DNA of 64,000 nucleotides from the NCBI GenBank assembly GCA_020639195.1, contig JACKHB010000002.1, positions 1 to 64,000 of the forward strand, in the 5' to 3' direction. Source of the stretch: Phycisphaeraceae bacterium (GTDB lineage: Bacteria > Planctomycetota > Phycisphaerae > Phycisphaerales > UBA1924). The notes under the pieces were generated by a model, which was not told the DNA's origin, ran no database searches, and saw nothing but the letters and a program-made list of their open reading frames with translations. This document shows positions 44,943 to 57,400 of this stretch, one piece after another; position 1 is the stretch's first letter; the number at the start of each line of letters is the position of its first letter. The position numbers and the translations under genes are program-made.

Positions 44943-45488
44943 CTAGTTGCCGAGGTACGACAGGACGACGGAGCTCGTGACGGGCTCACCACCGGGGAAC
45001 GGCGTGAACGTCCCTGCGAGGATCGATTGGCGCGGGAAACGGACGCCTCCCGGAGGCTGAGGCAGACGAAGCCGGATTCGAAACCCGCGAAGACCATTGA
45101 TGTCCTGAGCGGTTCGGAGCACATCCTCTTTGGAGATTGGCCAACGAGTGAATTCTCGCCCTTCCATGTCCGTGAGCCGGAACAGCAGGGATCCGGGAGG
45201 GGTGTAGGGCTGACTGTATGGAATGCTGAACAGGTAGAGCGTTGTGCGGACCGCGTCCGGCCAACCGTCGTGGTCCGTGTCTTCGAGCGGCCCCGGGAAC
45301 ATCGAGAGCCGATCGGGGGCAAGTTCCGAGGGAGCCTGCGCCAGCGGGCGATGCCGGGCGTCATTCGGCGAGCGGCAGCCGACCACGAGCACGCACGCAC
45401 CGAGGGCCATCACGCACCACAGAACACCGACGCGTGACGAAAGCGTTCTCTGATCAACTCGCAAGGCTGCCGTCTCCCCAAGTCTCAC
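44943..45488 (-). CDS. Lipoprotein encoded at the end of the giant-secretin operon
   Basis: About 181 residues from a GTG at 45488 that overlaps the stop of the giant secretin gene as GTGA; a TTG at 45464 with GGGGAG upstream is the alternative start. The signal ends in the lipobox VVGC. The mature part has a calcium-loop-like DTDHDGWPDAV, then a beta-rich domain (YLFSIPYSQPYTPPGSLLFRLTDMEGREF, RGFRIRLRLPQPPGGVRFP) that ends VTSSVVLSYLGN. I do not recognise the family. Its position directly after a secretin and its lipoprotein nature make it a candidate pilotin or accessory of the outer-membrane channel; that role is inference. Confidence 0.72.
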   Translation of the reverse strand: MRLGETAALRVDQRTLSSRVGVLWCVMALGACVLVVGCRSPNDARHRPLAQAPSELAPDRLSMFPGPLEDTDHDGWPDAVRTTLYLFSIPYSQPYTPPGSLLFRLTDMEGREFTRWPISKEDVLRTAQDINGLRGFRIRLRLPQPPGGVRFPRQSILAGTFTPFPGGEPVTSSVVLSYLGN

Positions 45489-48400
45489 TGTGGTCCCTCG
45501 CCATCGCCTCGATACCAATCGTCAGGGTCTCCCGGCTCGGGATCAAACTCATTCCAATTCTCGGCAGGTGGCCCGTCTCCGAGCGGCTGGGTGAGTTCCT
45601 CGCCCCCGTCCTTCGCGGGAGGCGTAACCAATCCGTTCTCGTCCGGCGTGACCATGGGCGTCCACGGCTCAAACTCGAGCTCTCCATCGATCTCGGTCGC
45701 GCGCCGCAGCAACTCCCTGATCTTCTCCCGCGCCGCCATCTCATCGATCGCGCGGTCGCTGAGCGACCGCTGCGTCGCGATGTGAGAATCGCGACCACCC
45801 CGGATGACAGTCGGCGTCAGGATGATCAGCAACTCCGTCTTGATGTTGCTCATTTCCCGGGTCCGGAACAGCTCTCCAAAAACCGGGATCTGTCCGACGA
45901 TCGGCATCTTCGTGTTGCGTTGGTCGTCGGAAGTCTGCAGCAACCCTCCGATGACCACAGTCTGTCCGTCGAGGATGGTGACGGTTGTCTCGACTCGCCG
46001 CTGATTGATGATCGGCGCCTCGAAGTCCTGGGAAATCTGCGTCGTTCGGGCGCTGACGCTCGAGATCTCGGGCGAGATGTCCATCCTCACGAAGCCGTCG
46101 TTGCTGATGGTGGGCGTGACCTCCAGGATGATGCCCACATCCTCACGCACGACGTTGGCCTGCGAGCGTCCGTTGTCGAACGTGTCGACGCTCTCGACCA
46201 CGGCGATGTTCTCACCGACCTGGATCAGCGCGCGTTCGTTGTTGTTGACCGTCACCTGCGGCCTGCTGAGCACCTCGAGCCGGCCCTGCTCCTCGAGCGC
46301 CCGAACGAGCAGGCTGAAGTCGCCGCTGGAGACCGCGAGGTTCGGCACGCCCAACGCCGTCGCGATCGCCGCCCCTGCGGGTGAAGACGCGATCTTGTAT
46401 CCGTCTCCACCGAAGGGCCCAACCTCGAAGTCCACGCCCCACGTCGAGCCCCGGTCGATCGTCACCTCGGCCAGCAGCACCTGGATGACGACCTGCGGCG
46501 GCGCTGCGTCGAGCTCCTCGATCACCTCTCGCACCGTCTCGATGTATCGAGGTGACGCGCTCACCACGAGCTTGTTGCTCTTCTCGTCCCCGACGAGCGT
46601 CACCTCCTGCTCGAGAAGCCTGGCCAGCGAGCCGATCTGCTCCGGCCGGAGCGTGTCACGAATCCGCTCGGCTTCCTCCTGGAAGTAGCTCCGCAGCGTC
46701 TCCTCGACCTCCTTGGCCCTGGCGTTCTTGAGGTGATACACGTACCGCTCGCGTTCGGTCGCTTCGATCGTGTCCAGTTCGGTGACGACCTTGCGCACCA
46801 GCCCGAGATACTCGGCGGTGCCCGACACCAGCAGCGTGTTGGTTCGCGGATCGATCGTGATGGACAGTTCCTGCCGCTCATCGGGCACCGGAGTGACGCT
46901 CGCACCGCCAAAGAGCGACGAGAGGTCGTTCTCGTCTCCCTCGGGAGAGAGCTGGCCAGGCGTTGGCGTCGGGATGAGCACGAAGGTGTTGCCCTGCTGG
47001 CGGAGGTTGAACAGATCTCGGAGCACCTCCGCCATCGCGAACGCGTCGGCGTTGTTGAGGCGATACATCTCGATGTTGCGGCTTCCGGCGGTCGTCGAGT
47101 CGAGATCCTGAATCATCTGCGAGATCAGCGACATGAGCTGAGGCGGGGCCGCGACCACCACGGAGTTTGTGCGCAAGTCAGGCGTCAGCCGGACCTGCTG
47201 CCGAAGCGCGCCATCGATCTCGGCCTCGGTGCTCTGGGGCAGGTCCTCCCGCAATTCCTCGGCAAGCTGATTCCGGAAATAGCGCAGTCGCGTCGCCTGT
47301 TCGCCGTTGGCCCGCCCGCCGGTCAGATTGCGTCCCGCGAGCACCTGTCCGAGGAGATTGACGACCTCCAGCGCGTTGGCGGTCTTGAGCTCGATGCGCC
47401 GGATGTCCTGCTCGAGCTTCACTTCGGCCTGTGAGAGCCGCTGCACCAGATCTCTCACCGCCACCGCATCGGCCTCGGTTCCGGTCACGATCAATACGTT
47501 GAGCCGATCGTTGGCGATCACGGAAACGGAACCCTGGCCCCGTCGCTCGTTCTCGCGGCGCACATACAACTCATTGATCGCCTCGGCGAGATCCTGGGCT
47601 TGGCCCTTCTCGACGTACACCAGCTCGCTCCGCTCGCCTCCCCGCACGTCCCGGTCCCGACCTGACAGCGAGCTGATCAGCTCGCGGATCGTCTCGAGGT
47701 TCTCGTCGCTCGCGGCGATGATCAGGGCATTGGAAGTCGGCTCTGCGGCGATCGAGAGTGCATCCGAGGGCGATTCGGGCACGCCCGACCGGCGCAGCGC
47801 GCTGATCCGTTCGCGCATGAGGCGCTCGATCGTCGGCGCGAGGGAGCGCACGTCCGCCCCGGTCACCGGCACTACGTGAACCCCGACGCTCTCATCGCTC
47901 TCGGGCGTGTCGAGCGTCTCGAGAAGCGACAGCAGCACTTCGAGACTTCGGGGGCTCGTCGAGACAATCAGCGCGTTGGTGCGCACGTCCGCTGTCACGA
48001 TCAGACGGTCCTCCTGGCGGATCGCGCCGACCTGCTCCCGCTCGCGGAAGACGTCCCGCACAACCTGCGCGATGCGGTCCGCCGCGGCATGTTCCAGGGG
48101 AAAAACCCTGACCTCGTTGTCTGCGCCCGCGGCCTCGACGTCCAGCATGGCGACCAGCTCACGCACCACCGCCGCGTTGCCGGGCGACGCGATCACGATG
48201 AGAGCGCCGAGATTTGATTCTGGCACGACGACCAGGCTGGACATGGGCGCGAAGAGGTCCGCCTGCAGCCTCGCGGAGGGGTCGGTCGGATCGCCCCCCG
48301 ACTTGAGCACCCGCAGGCGGGCCACCTGCTGCTGCAGGCCGAGCGCCTCGGGGGTCTGGGAGGTCGCGGTGCGCAAGACCGTCGAGAGCGTCTGGGCCAG

Positions 48401-51400
48401 CTTCACCGGGTCCGCGTGCTTCAGCGGCACGAGCGTCGGCTCCACCCAACTGGCGATCTCATCGGAGTCGAGCTGGCTCACCAGGACCTCGACGAGCGCG
48501 ACGGCCTCCTCGCGCCCGGCGACCACCAGTGCGTTCGTCCGCTCATCCACCGAGACCGCGATCTCGCCCGCGAGCGCCTGACCCGTCGTGGTGCTCGGCA
48601 GCCCTCGCCGCTGCGTGCCCGGCAGCCGCCGCAACGCCTCGCCCTGTCGGAACAGTTCATCGATCACTCCGCGCACCCGGCTCGCCGACGCGTTCTCCAG
48701 TGGAAAGAACCGGACTACCACGGCGTCGCCAAGCGGCAGCGTGTCGAGCAGCGAGACGATCTCAGAAAGCGCGCGCACGTTCCCGGGAGTTGAGGCGACC
48801 ATCACCGAGTTGGTCTGCGTGTCGGCGCTGAGGCGAATCGGCTGCGTGAGATCGACATCGATCGGAGCCTGGTCCCACCGCCCACCAGCAATCGACAGTC
48901 GCCGAATCTGCTCGGCCAGCGCCGCGGCCCGCGCGCTGGGAGATGACTGGCGGGTCGCGTCGAGCATCCCCTCGAGGGTGGCCACCAACCCACGGGCATC
49001 GGCCAGCTTCAGCGAGATCATCTCGACGCGCTGCTCGGGCTCGGGAGGATCCTGATCGATCGCTCGAATCACCTCGACAATGGCCTGTCCGTCGGCGGGG
49101 CTCGCGACCACGGCCACGGCCTGGCGGGAAGTCAGCGGCACGATTGTGACCGGTTCGGAGACCAGGCCCGGGCGGTCATCGGGGGCAGGACGCGTCACCC
49201 CCATGTCCGTGAGCAACTGTCTCACTTGGGAGGGCGACATGTTCTTGACGTCGATGATGAGCACCGCCTGACCCAGCCCGGGCTGGATCGGCCGCCCGTC
49301 CGCACCCAGCCCGCCGTCGAGTTCTTTGACGACTGCCTCAATCTGCGTGAAGAGGCGCTCGCTGGACGCGACGATCAGCGCGTTCGACGCGCGATCAATC
49401 TCAACCGTCAGGCCCTCGCCGTCCTGCTGCGCGATGGGCTGGAATGTCGAGATCACCGTCTGCCTCAGCCTCGCGGCGGGGACGCTCGAGACGCGCAGCA
49501 CGCGTGGGCTCAGTCGGCTGTCAGACGCGTGGTCCTGGAGGCTCTCGGCCAGCACCGCGATCTGAGCAAACTCCTCCTCGTCGGCGCGAACGATGATGGT
49601 GTTTGACTCGTCGTCGCCGTAGATCAGCACGCCGCGACGGCTCTGAATGCCGCGTTGGGTGGTGGAGAACGCCTCCCGGACGGCCTGCGCCACGCGGCTG
49701 GCCCTCCCGGCTCTCAACGCGATGACCCGAGGCTGCGGGAGCTTGAGGATGTCCGGAACGTCCAATTGACGAACGATCGCCCGGATGCGTTCCATGTCCT
49801 TGCGCCCGGCAAACACGATGAGCGCGTTGGTCTGGATCTCCGCCGAAACGACCGGTGTTTCGTCGGCCTGAACAAGCACGGGAGGCACGATCGGCTGGTC
49901 CCGACGGTCGTTGGGGTTGCCGCCGCGTCTGGCGGCGTCTTGCATCGCCCGCGCACGCTCTTCTTCGATCTGTCTGGCCACCGCCGAACCGAGCCCTTCG
50001 TTCAGCGCCCTGGCCACGCTCGCGGCGTCCGCGTGCTTGAGCGGGATCACCTCGATCTGCCGCGAGGTGTCGTACGCCTCGGTGTCCAGCTTGGCCAGGA
50101 GCGCCCGGATGCCCTCCCACTCCTTCTCCCCTGCGCTGATCACCAGCGTATTGGACGCCGGGTCCGGCACGATTGTGACGCTGCGGGCGCCCGGAGACGA
50201 CGCCTCTGGCGCGAACGATCCGTAGAACACGCCTAGCGCCGTCGCCGTCGCCTTCGCGTCGGCGAACTCCAGCTTGATGAACTCGGTCGTACGCCCCGAG
50301 TCTCTGGCGACGTCCAGCTGCTCGATGATCGTCTCGACTTCCCGCATCTGATCCGCGGTCGCCGACACCCAGATGGTGTTGTCGTCGCGCGTGTAGTCGA
50401 TCGAAGGCGCAGGCTCGTTCGGTCCACCCCGGCGATTGCGCATGAGTCCCGAGAGGGTGAACCACACGTCCGACGCCTTGGCGTTCTCGAGCGCAAATCC
50501 TCTGAACTCCTGCAACGTTCGCACGGGCTCGGTGTCGAGCACGCGGATCTGCTCCTCGACCAGCGCAATCGACTCGAGCGATCCGGTGAGAAAGAGCGCG
50601 TTGCTCCGCGTCACGGGCGTGATCTGCACCTTGAGGCCAGGGGGGAGGCTGTCCCGAAGCGCCTGGGCCACATCGCCCGCCCTCGCCGAGTTGAGCGAGA
50701 CCGTCTTGAATGTGAGGTCCTCTGTGCTCGGTGGGCGATCCAGCTCGTCGATGAGCCGTTTGATCTGGCCCTCGTACGTTGTCGGCGCCGACACGATCAG
50801 CGAGTTGGTGCTCGGCTGGGGCGTGACGATGATTCTCTCGTCTGGCCTCGTCTGCGGGAACATCTGGGTGACGGTCCTTGCCAGCTCTTCGGGCGCCGCG
50901 TTCTTGACCGTATACACCTGGATCGAACGATCGTCTCCAAGCTCTGGCTGGTCCATGTGGGCCACAAGCTCGTGCACGATGCCCATGCTCTCACGATCGC
51001 CCGACACGATCAGGACATTTCCCTCGGGCGATCCAACGATCGCCACCTCGTTCTCGGGAAGGCCCTGCGTGCGCGCACGATTGCGGAAGAATTCCTGCAG
51101 GCTCCGCGCCGCCCGATCCGCCTGCGCGTGCGTGAGCGTGATCGATTCGATCTGGGCGCCCTCACCCGCCGCACTCTCCTCCAACCCACGGATGTACTCC
51201 ATGGCCATCTCGACCCGCGGCCGCTTGCCAACGACGATCAGCAGCCGCCGTTGCCGGTCGACTTCGATCGATACTCCGTCGGGGTCGCGACCCTGCCACG
51301 AACGCCAGTTCGGCGTGGCCAGGGCCCCTTCTACCACTCGTGCAACCGCGTTCAGATCCGCCCGATCCAAGCGGATGGCCTCGACCACCTGACGCGTCTG

Positions 51401-54400
51401 CTCGCTGGCCGGCAGATCCAGCGACGCCACGACCCGCTCCATCGTCTCGAAGCTCTCTCCGTTCCCCATGAGGATCACGCTGTTGGTCCGCTCGTTTACC
51501 TGGGCGATGATCTTGTCGTCGCCGTCGTTGCTCCGCGGTGGCCAGACCCACCAGTCGTTGCCACCGCTCTGCAACTGGAACGCGAGCGTCGTAATGGTGT
51601 CCTCAAGGTCGGATACTCGCGCGTTCTGCAGCGGGATGATCTTGATCTGCAGCGCCTGTCCTGCCGCGGGCCGATCGAACGTCTCCACCAGCGACTCAAT
51701 CTGCGCAAAGTCCTCATCGCTGCTGGCCACCAGCAGAGTGCCCGAGCGTCGGTCGCCGACGATCGCCACGCGGCTCTCGGCCCGCCGCCCCTGCCGCGAG
51801 GACACCCTCGCCCGCTGCTGGAAGAACCGCTCGAGCGACTGAGCGACGGTCTGCGCATCGGCCTGCTCCAGCGTGATCACGCGGAGTGGAAAGCCCGTCG
51901 CCTCAGCGCGATCCACTTCATCGACAATCCCAGCCGCCTGATCGATGGCCTCCTGCGGCGCTCGGAGTACAAGAACACTCGAAGAATCGTCCGCGGAGAT
52001 CTGGATTCGCTCGCGCTTGGCCTCGTCTCGTCCGATCAGAATCTGCTCGAGCACTCGCTCCACGGTGCTCGGCTCGGCCTGCTGCAGGGTAAAGATCTTG
52101 GTCACGAGATCGTCATCGCCGACCTCGACATCCGCCGTCTCGAGCAGGCGCACGACCTCGCGGTGCTGGTCGTCCGTCGCGGTCACCAGGATCGCGTTGG
52201 TCCTGTCGTCGGGCACAAATCTCGCCCGGGAGTTGTCCCGCGTTCCCTGTCGTTGCGCGTCGAACAGCGTCTGCAACGTCCTGGCCAGGTCGTCCGGCTT
52301 GGCATTGGACAACTGGTACCGCCGGATCGACAGCCGGTTCATCACCGTGCTCTGATCGATGACCTCCACGAACGCATCGATCAACGGCAACACCCCCGGC
52401 GGGGCCGTCACAATGAGCGCAGCGCCCGCGGGGTCCTGCGAGACAGCGATCATGGACGGATCGACCTGCGCGCGGACGTCGCTGCCATCCAGCGTCAGAT
52501 CCAGTTCGCGGAGTCGTTGGGCCTGTCGTCCCTGCGGTCGTTGGCTCACGAGATCGCGGACCGCGCGCACGGCGTCATCACCCTCGACATTCGCCAACGG
52601 ATACACCTTGACCACCAGCTGCGTCGCGGCGCCCGGCCGAGCTACCGACGCGATGATCTGCCGCAGGACGCGGAAGTCCTCGTCGTTGGCCCACACGATT
52701 ACGGAGCCGCCCAGGGGATCGGGCGCCACGGACACTGATCCCGTGAATCCACCTGGATTCTCGTCGGTCGCCCGCCCGACCTGACGGATCGTCTCGCGCA
52801 CGATCCCGGCGACCGCGTTCGGATCGATGTCCTGAGGAAGGGTGACCACGCGGACCCCCGCCGGTGCGGAAGGAATCTGCCCCTCGAGTTCCTTGACCAG
52901 TTCGGCCAGCCGCTGAGCCAGGCGCGACGATCCGACGATGAGCAACGAGTTGGTCTGGGGATCGACGGCGATCGTGACCCCCGCATCGTCCGCAGGTTGC
53001 TCCCCTCGCTCGGGTTGTGTTCCGACGGTCGCAACCACCGACGATTCGACGAGGCGCCGGATGATGTCGATCTTCCCCCTCGCCGGCGGGCACCATTCAA
53101 CGCCCTCTGACGGGAGGCTCGCACCCGGCGAACCCGGCGCTGACTCGGTGGCGGGCTCGCGCAGCAGGTCGTCGACCGATATCACCTCGACTTTGACGCC
53201 GCCGGACTGCTCCAACAGTTGGCGAAGCGTCTGCGCCATCACGGCCGCGCTCACCCGAGAGCGATCCACGCGGATCATCCGCATCTCACGGCTGGCCGAG
53301 AGCGTCGCCGAATCCAGCCGGTCTACCAGTCCTTCGATGCTCTCCATCTGATCCGGCGTCGCCCGCACGATCAGGGAGTTGCTCGCGGTGTCCACCCGAA
53401 TCACCGGCGGCTGCCGAGCCTGCTCATCGTCAGCAAGCACGGCCTCGATGCTGGCCGCCAGTTCCGTCACGTCCGAGTTCACCGGCGTCAGCACCCGCAC
53501 GATCCGTCCGGTTCCGGTCGACGGCTCCACATCCAGTTCCTGCACCATCTGCTCGGCCAGGTCCAGCGCCGCGACCGGCCCGCTGACCACGATGGCATTG
53601 AGCCGACCCTCGGCCACGACCCGCACGGGCTGCTCGATCCCGCCCTGGTCTCCGCGCCGCCTCTGCGACAGGTAATTCCATCGCTGCCACTCCGGGATCA
53701 GGTCGATCTCACTCTCCTTGGTGAGCACCCGTTCCACCAGCGGTGCAATCGCGTCCGCGCGCGCGTTGCGAAGGAACACCGTGCGCACGCCCAGACCCTC
53801 GGTATCGATCGCCGCGTCCATCTCCTTGATCAGCGCGGCGGCCCGCTCCAGCTGTGCGCTGGTCGCCGCCACGACCACGGAGTTGCTCGCGGGCTCCGCA
53901 GTGATCGTCGCCGGCTTCTCCCCCGGGGGAAGACCCGCCGACAGCCCATCCCGCAGCGCGCCGGCCGCCGACTCCGCATCGCCCTTGGTCATGCGGAACA
54001 CGCGAACCTCGACGCTCTGCCCTGACGAGACGGGGCGATCGAGCGTCGCCACGACGTCCCTGGCCAGCGGCATCAGCGCTGTTGGCGCGCTCACGAGCAG
54101 GCGATTCCCCGCGGGATCCGCGTTCACCCGGGGCGAGGGCACGCCTAAGCCCGCCCGCTCGGCCCGGCGCAGCGCGTCGGGCCAGCGTGTCCGATCGTCG
54201 AGCATCGACTGCACCGAACTCGCCAGCGACCGAGCATCGGTGTTGGCCACATCAAGGAGCGCGAGATCGACAGCGGGAACGGCCACCGATCGATCGTCAA
54301 ACTCTGCCAGGAGACGAACCGCCTCGGCCACCTGCTCGCGCGATCCGATCGCGACCACACTCCCGCTGCGAGCCTCCGGCACGAGTTCGATCGCTCTTCG

Positions 54401-57400
54401 CTCCCTCGCCATGGTCGAGTCCACCACGCGCGAGACGAGCGTGGCCAGCGTCGCCGGATCGCCCTTGGTCGGCGTGAACGTCGCCACCGTCCGGTCCGCC
54501 TCCTCTGATGGCTGGTCCAGCCGGTCGATGATCGCCTTGGCCAGTTCCAGCGACGCCGTCGGGCCAGACACAATCAGCGAATTCGTCCGGGTATCCGCCT
54601 GAACACGAACCGTCGCCTGCCGCGGCATGACTCCACGGTAATAGCGAAGCTGCGCCGCCAGCACGCGCGGGTCGCTTGCCAGCTGATCTCCAAGCAGCCG
54701 CTCAACGGTCTGCGCGATCTGCCCCGCCTCGGCGTGCTCCAGCGCGAAGGTCTCGACGCCGGGCGCATCCTCCGCGCTCGGGCGCCGGTCCAGAGGCTCA
54801 ATCAGCTCTTCCAGCTTCTTCAGATCGTTCTCGGCGCCCGTCAAGAGCAACGCGTTTGATCCTGCCGCGGCGATGATCGTGAGGTTCTCGCCCCCGCTCG
54901 GCCAGTCAATGCCCGGGCGTGCCTGCTGAAGTGTCTGCGCCACCTGCGATGCGTCGGCGTAGGTCAACGGCACCACGCGGATCACGCTCCGTCCGGCCGC
55001 CGCCGCCTCGACGTCAAGCGCCTCGATCAATTGCTCGGCGATCGCTTGGATCGCTTCAGGGGCCGAGACGATCAGCGTGTTCGAAGCGGGATCACTCGCC
55101 ACCTCGAGAAGGGACTGCGCCTCGATCACCACCGTGCCCTCGTGCTCCTGCTGCTCGCGAATCCTCGTCACGAGCAACTGCTCGAGCAACGGCTTGACCC
55201 GCTCCGCCCGGGCGTGCTTGAGCGCGTACAGCCGCAGCGACGTCTCGGGCCGATCCGGCCGCTGATCCAACTCCGACAGCACCCGCTCCACCTGCGTGAA
55301 GATTTCGCTCGGGCCCGAGACGATCAGTGAGCGGCTGGTGGCCTCCGTCTCGATCGTTACCGGCGTCTGGCCAGTCGTACCGAGCGCGCCCCCGGCCGCC
55401 AACTGCCGCAGCGACTGCGCGACGCCGTTGAGCTCCGCACGCTCCACGCGGTAGGTCCGGAGCTCGACGTTCGCAGCCAGCTTCTGCCGGTCGAGACTCT
55501 CGACCAACTGCTCAAACCCCGCCAGCCGCCGCCCCGGCGCATCGACAATCAGAGAGTTCGTCGCGCGATCCGCCCGCACCACAACCTCCTTGGGCTGCCG
55601 AAGATCCGGCCGCGCCTGTCGCGTCCGCGGGTCGTACGGCATCGGAGGCTCGGGGAACATCTCGTCGATGGTCTTGGCCAGTTCTTCCGCGCGCGCGATC
55701 TTCAAGGGGAAGATCCGGATCTCCCGCCCCTGCTCGTCGAACGCCTGCTGCTGATTGAGCTCTCCGACGATGGCCTCGATCTCGGCCATCGCGTTGGGAT
55801 GTGCCGACACGATCAGCGTGTTGGTTGCTCCGTCGGCCGTCACCGACACCGGCTCCCTCGTACGCGTATCCACCGGCCGGCGATCGAAGCTGCTCTGCAG
55901 GACCTGCGCCAGGTTGGCCGCGTCGGTCGACCGAAGCCGCAGGATCCGCAGGGGAGGCTGCTCGCCCGTTTGCTGATTGTCGAGGTTCTTTGCGAGAGCC
56001 TCGATGATGGGCAGGTGAGACGGCTGGGCCGCGACCATCAGCGTGTTGGTCGCCTCGATGGCCTCGAAGACCGGCTCGGCCCCGCCGCCGGCGCGGAAAG
56101 ACTCGCTTGATTCGACCAGGTCCTTGAGGAACGCCACGGCGGTGGTCGCACTCGCGAATCTCAGTTCGATGAGCCTCACCTCGCGCTGCGGTCCGGCCTG
56201 GCGCGCCAGCTCATCCAGGATCCGCATGAACCGCTGCATGCCCTCGTTGTCCGCCACAACCTCCAACGAGTTTGTGCCCTGATCGACCGTGACCTGCACC
56301 GGATTGGCTCCGGGGATCTGCGCGACCTGCGCGTCGTAGATCGAGACGGCCCGATCTCGTACCTCAATGGCATCCGCGTTGGCGATCGGAACGATCCGCA
56401 GTCCCTTCTCGATGGGCACCGCCGACAGGTCCGCCAGGATGGCCTCCACCCGCTCGAACGTGACCTCGTCCCCCGCCACGATCAGCGTCGAGCTCTTCGG
56501 CTCGGCGTCGATCATGACCCGCACCGACTGCTGACCCGGCGTCGGTGGGCCCGCGAGATTTCCCGATTGTGCCAGGCTGTTGAGCGTCCGCTGGATCGCG
56601 GTGAGATCCGCACCCTCGATCCGGTAGGTCCGCAGCTGCGCGATCGGGGGAATCTCCACTCTGTCCAGCTTCGCTGCCAGTTCCTCGAGGCTGTCGCGCC
56701 GGTCCGCCGGAGCATCGATGATCAGCGAATTGCTCGACGCGTCCGCGCTGACGGTCACCTCCTTGGGAGTCCGCAGCCAGGGCATCGGTTGCCCGCGCCG
56801 ATCCAGCGGCATCGGCGGCTCGGGGTACAACCGATCCATGGCCGTCGCCACGTCCGTCGCCTTGGCGACCTTGAGGGGAAACAGGAACGTGATCCGTTCC
56901 GGACCCTCCTCACGCTCGGTGTTGAGATCATCGACAAAGGACCTGATCTCGTCGAACAGGTCCTCGTGCGCGCTGACGATCAGCGTGTTGGTCGCGGCAT
57001 CCGCACGCACATTGACCGGACGCGCGGCCCGATCCGACTGGGGTCGTTGCGTGTACTGCTGGGAGAGCATCGCCGCGATCGCGTTGGCGTCCGCCGTCCG
57101 TAGCTGAAGCAGCTTGAGCGGAGGCAGGTCCGTCGGCTCGAGCCGGTCAAGCCGTCGCACCATGTCCTGCACCAGCGCGTGCTGAGCGGGCTCGGCCGTC
57201 ACCATGAGCGAATTCGTGCGATCCACGACCGAAACCGTCGGCGGCTCCACCCGTCGCGAAGGATCGATCGAGTCCGCCGATTCGAGCATCGCACGCAACG
57301 GATCGACGATCTCGCTCGCCCGCAGATTCTCCACATCGATCAGCCTGGTTGTTCGCGCGGGCGGCATCAGCTGCTGCGCCTGCGTCACCGCCTCGGCGTA

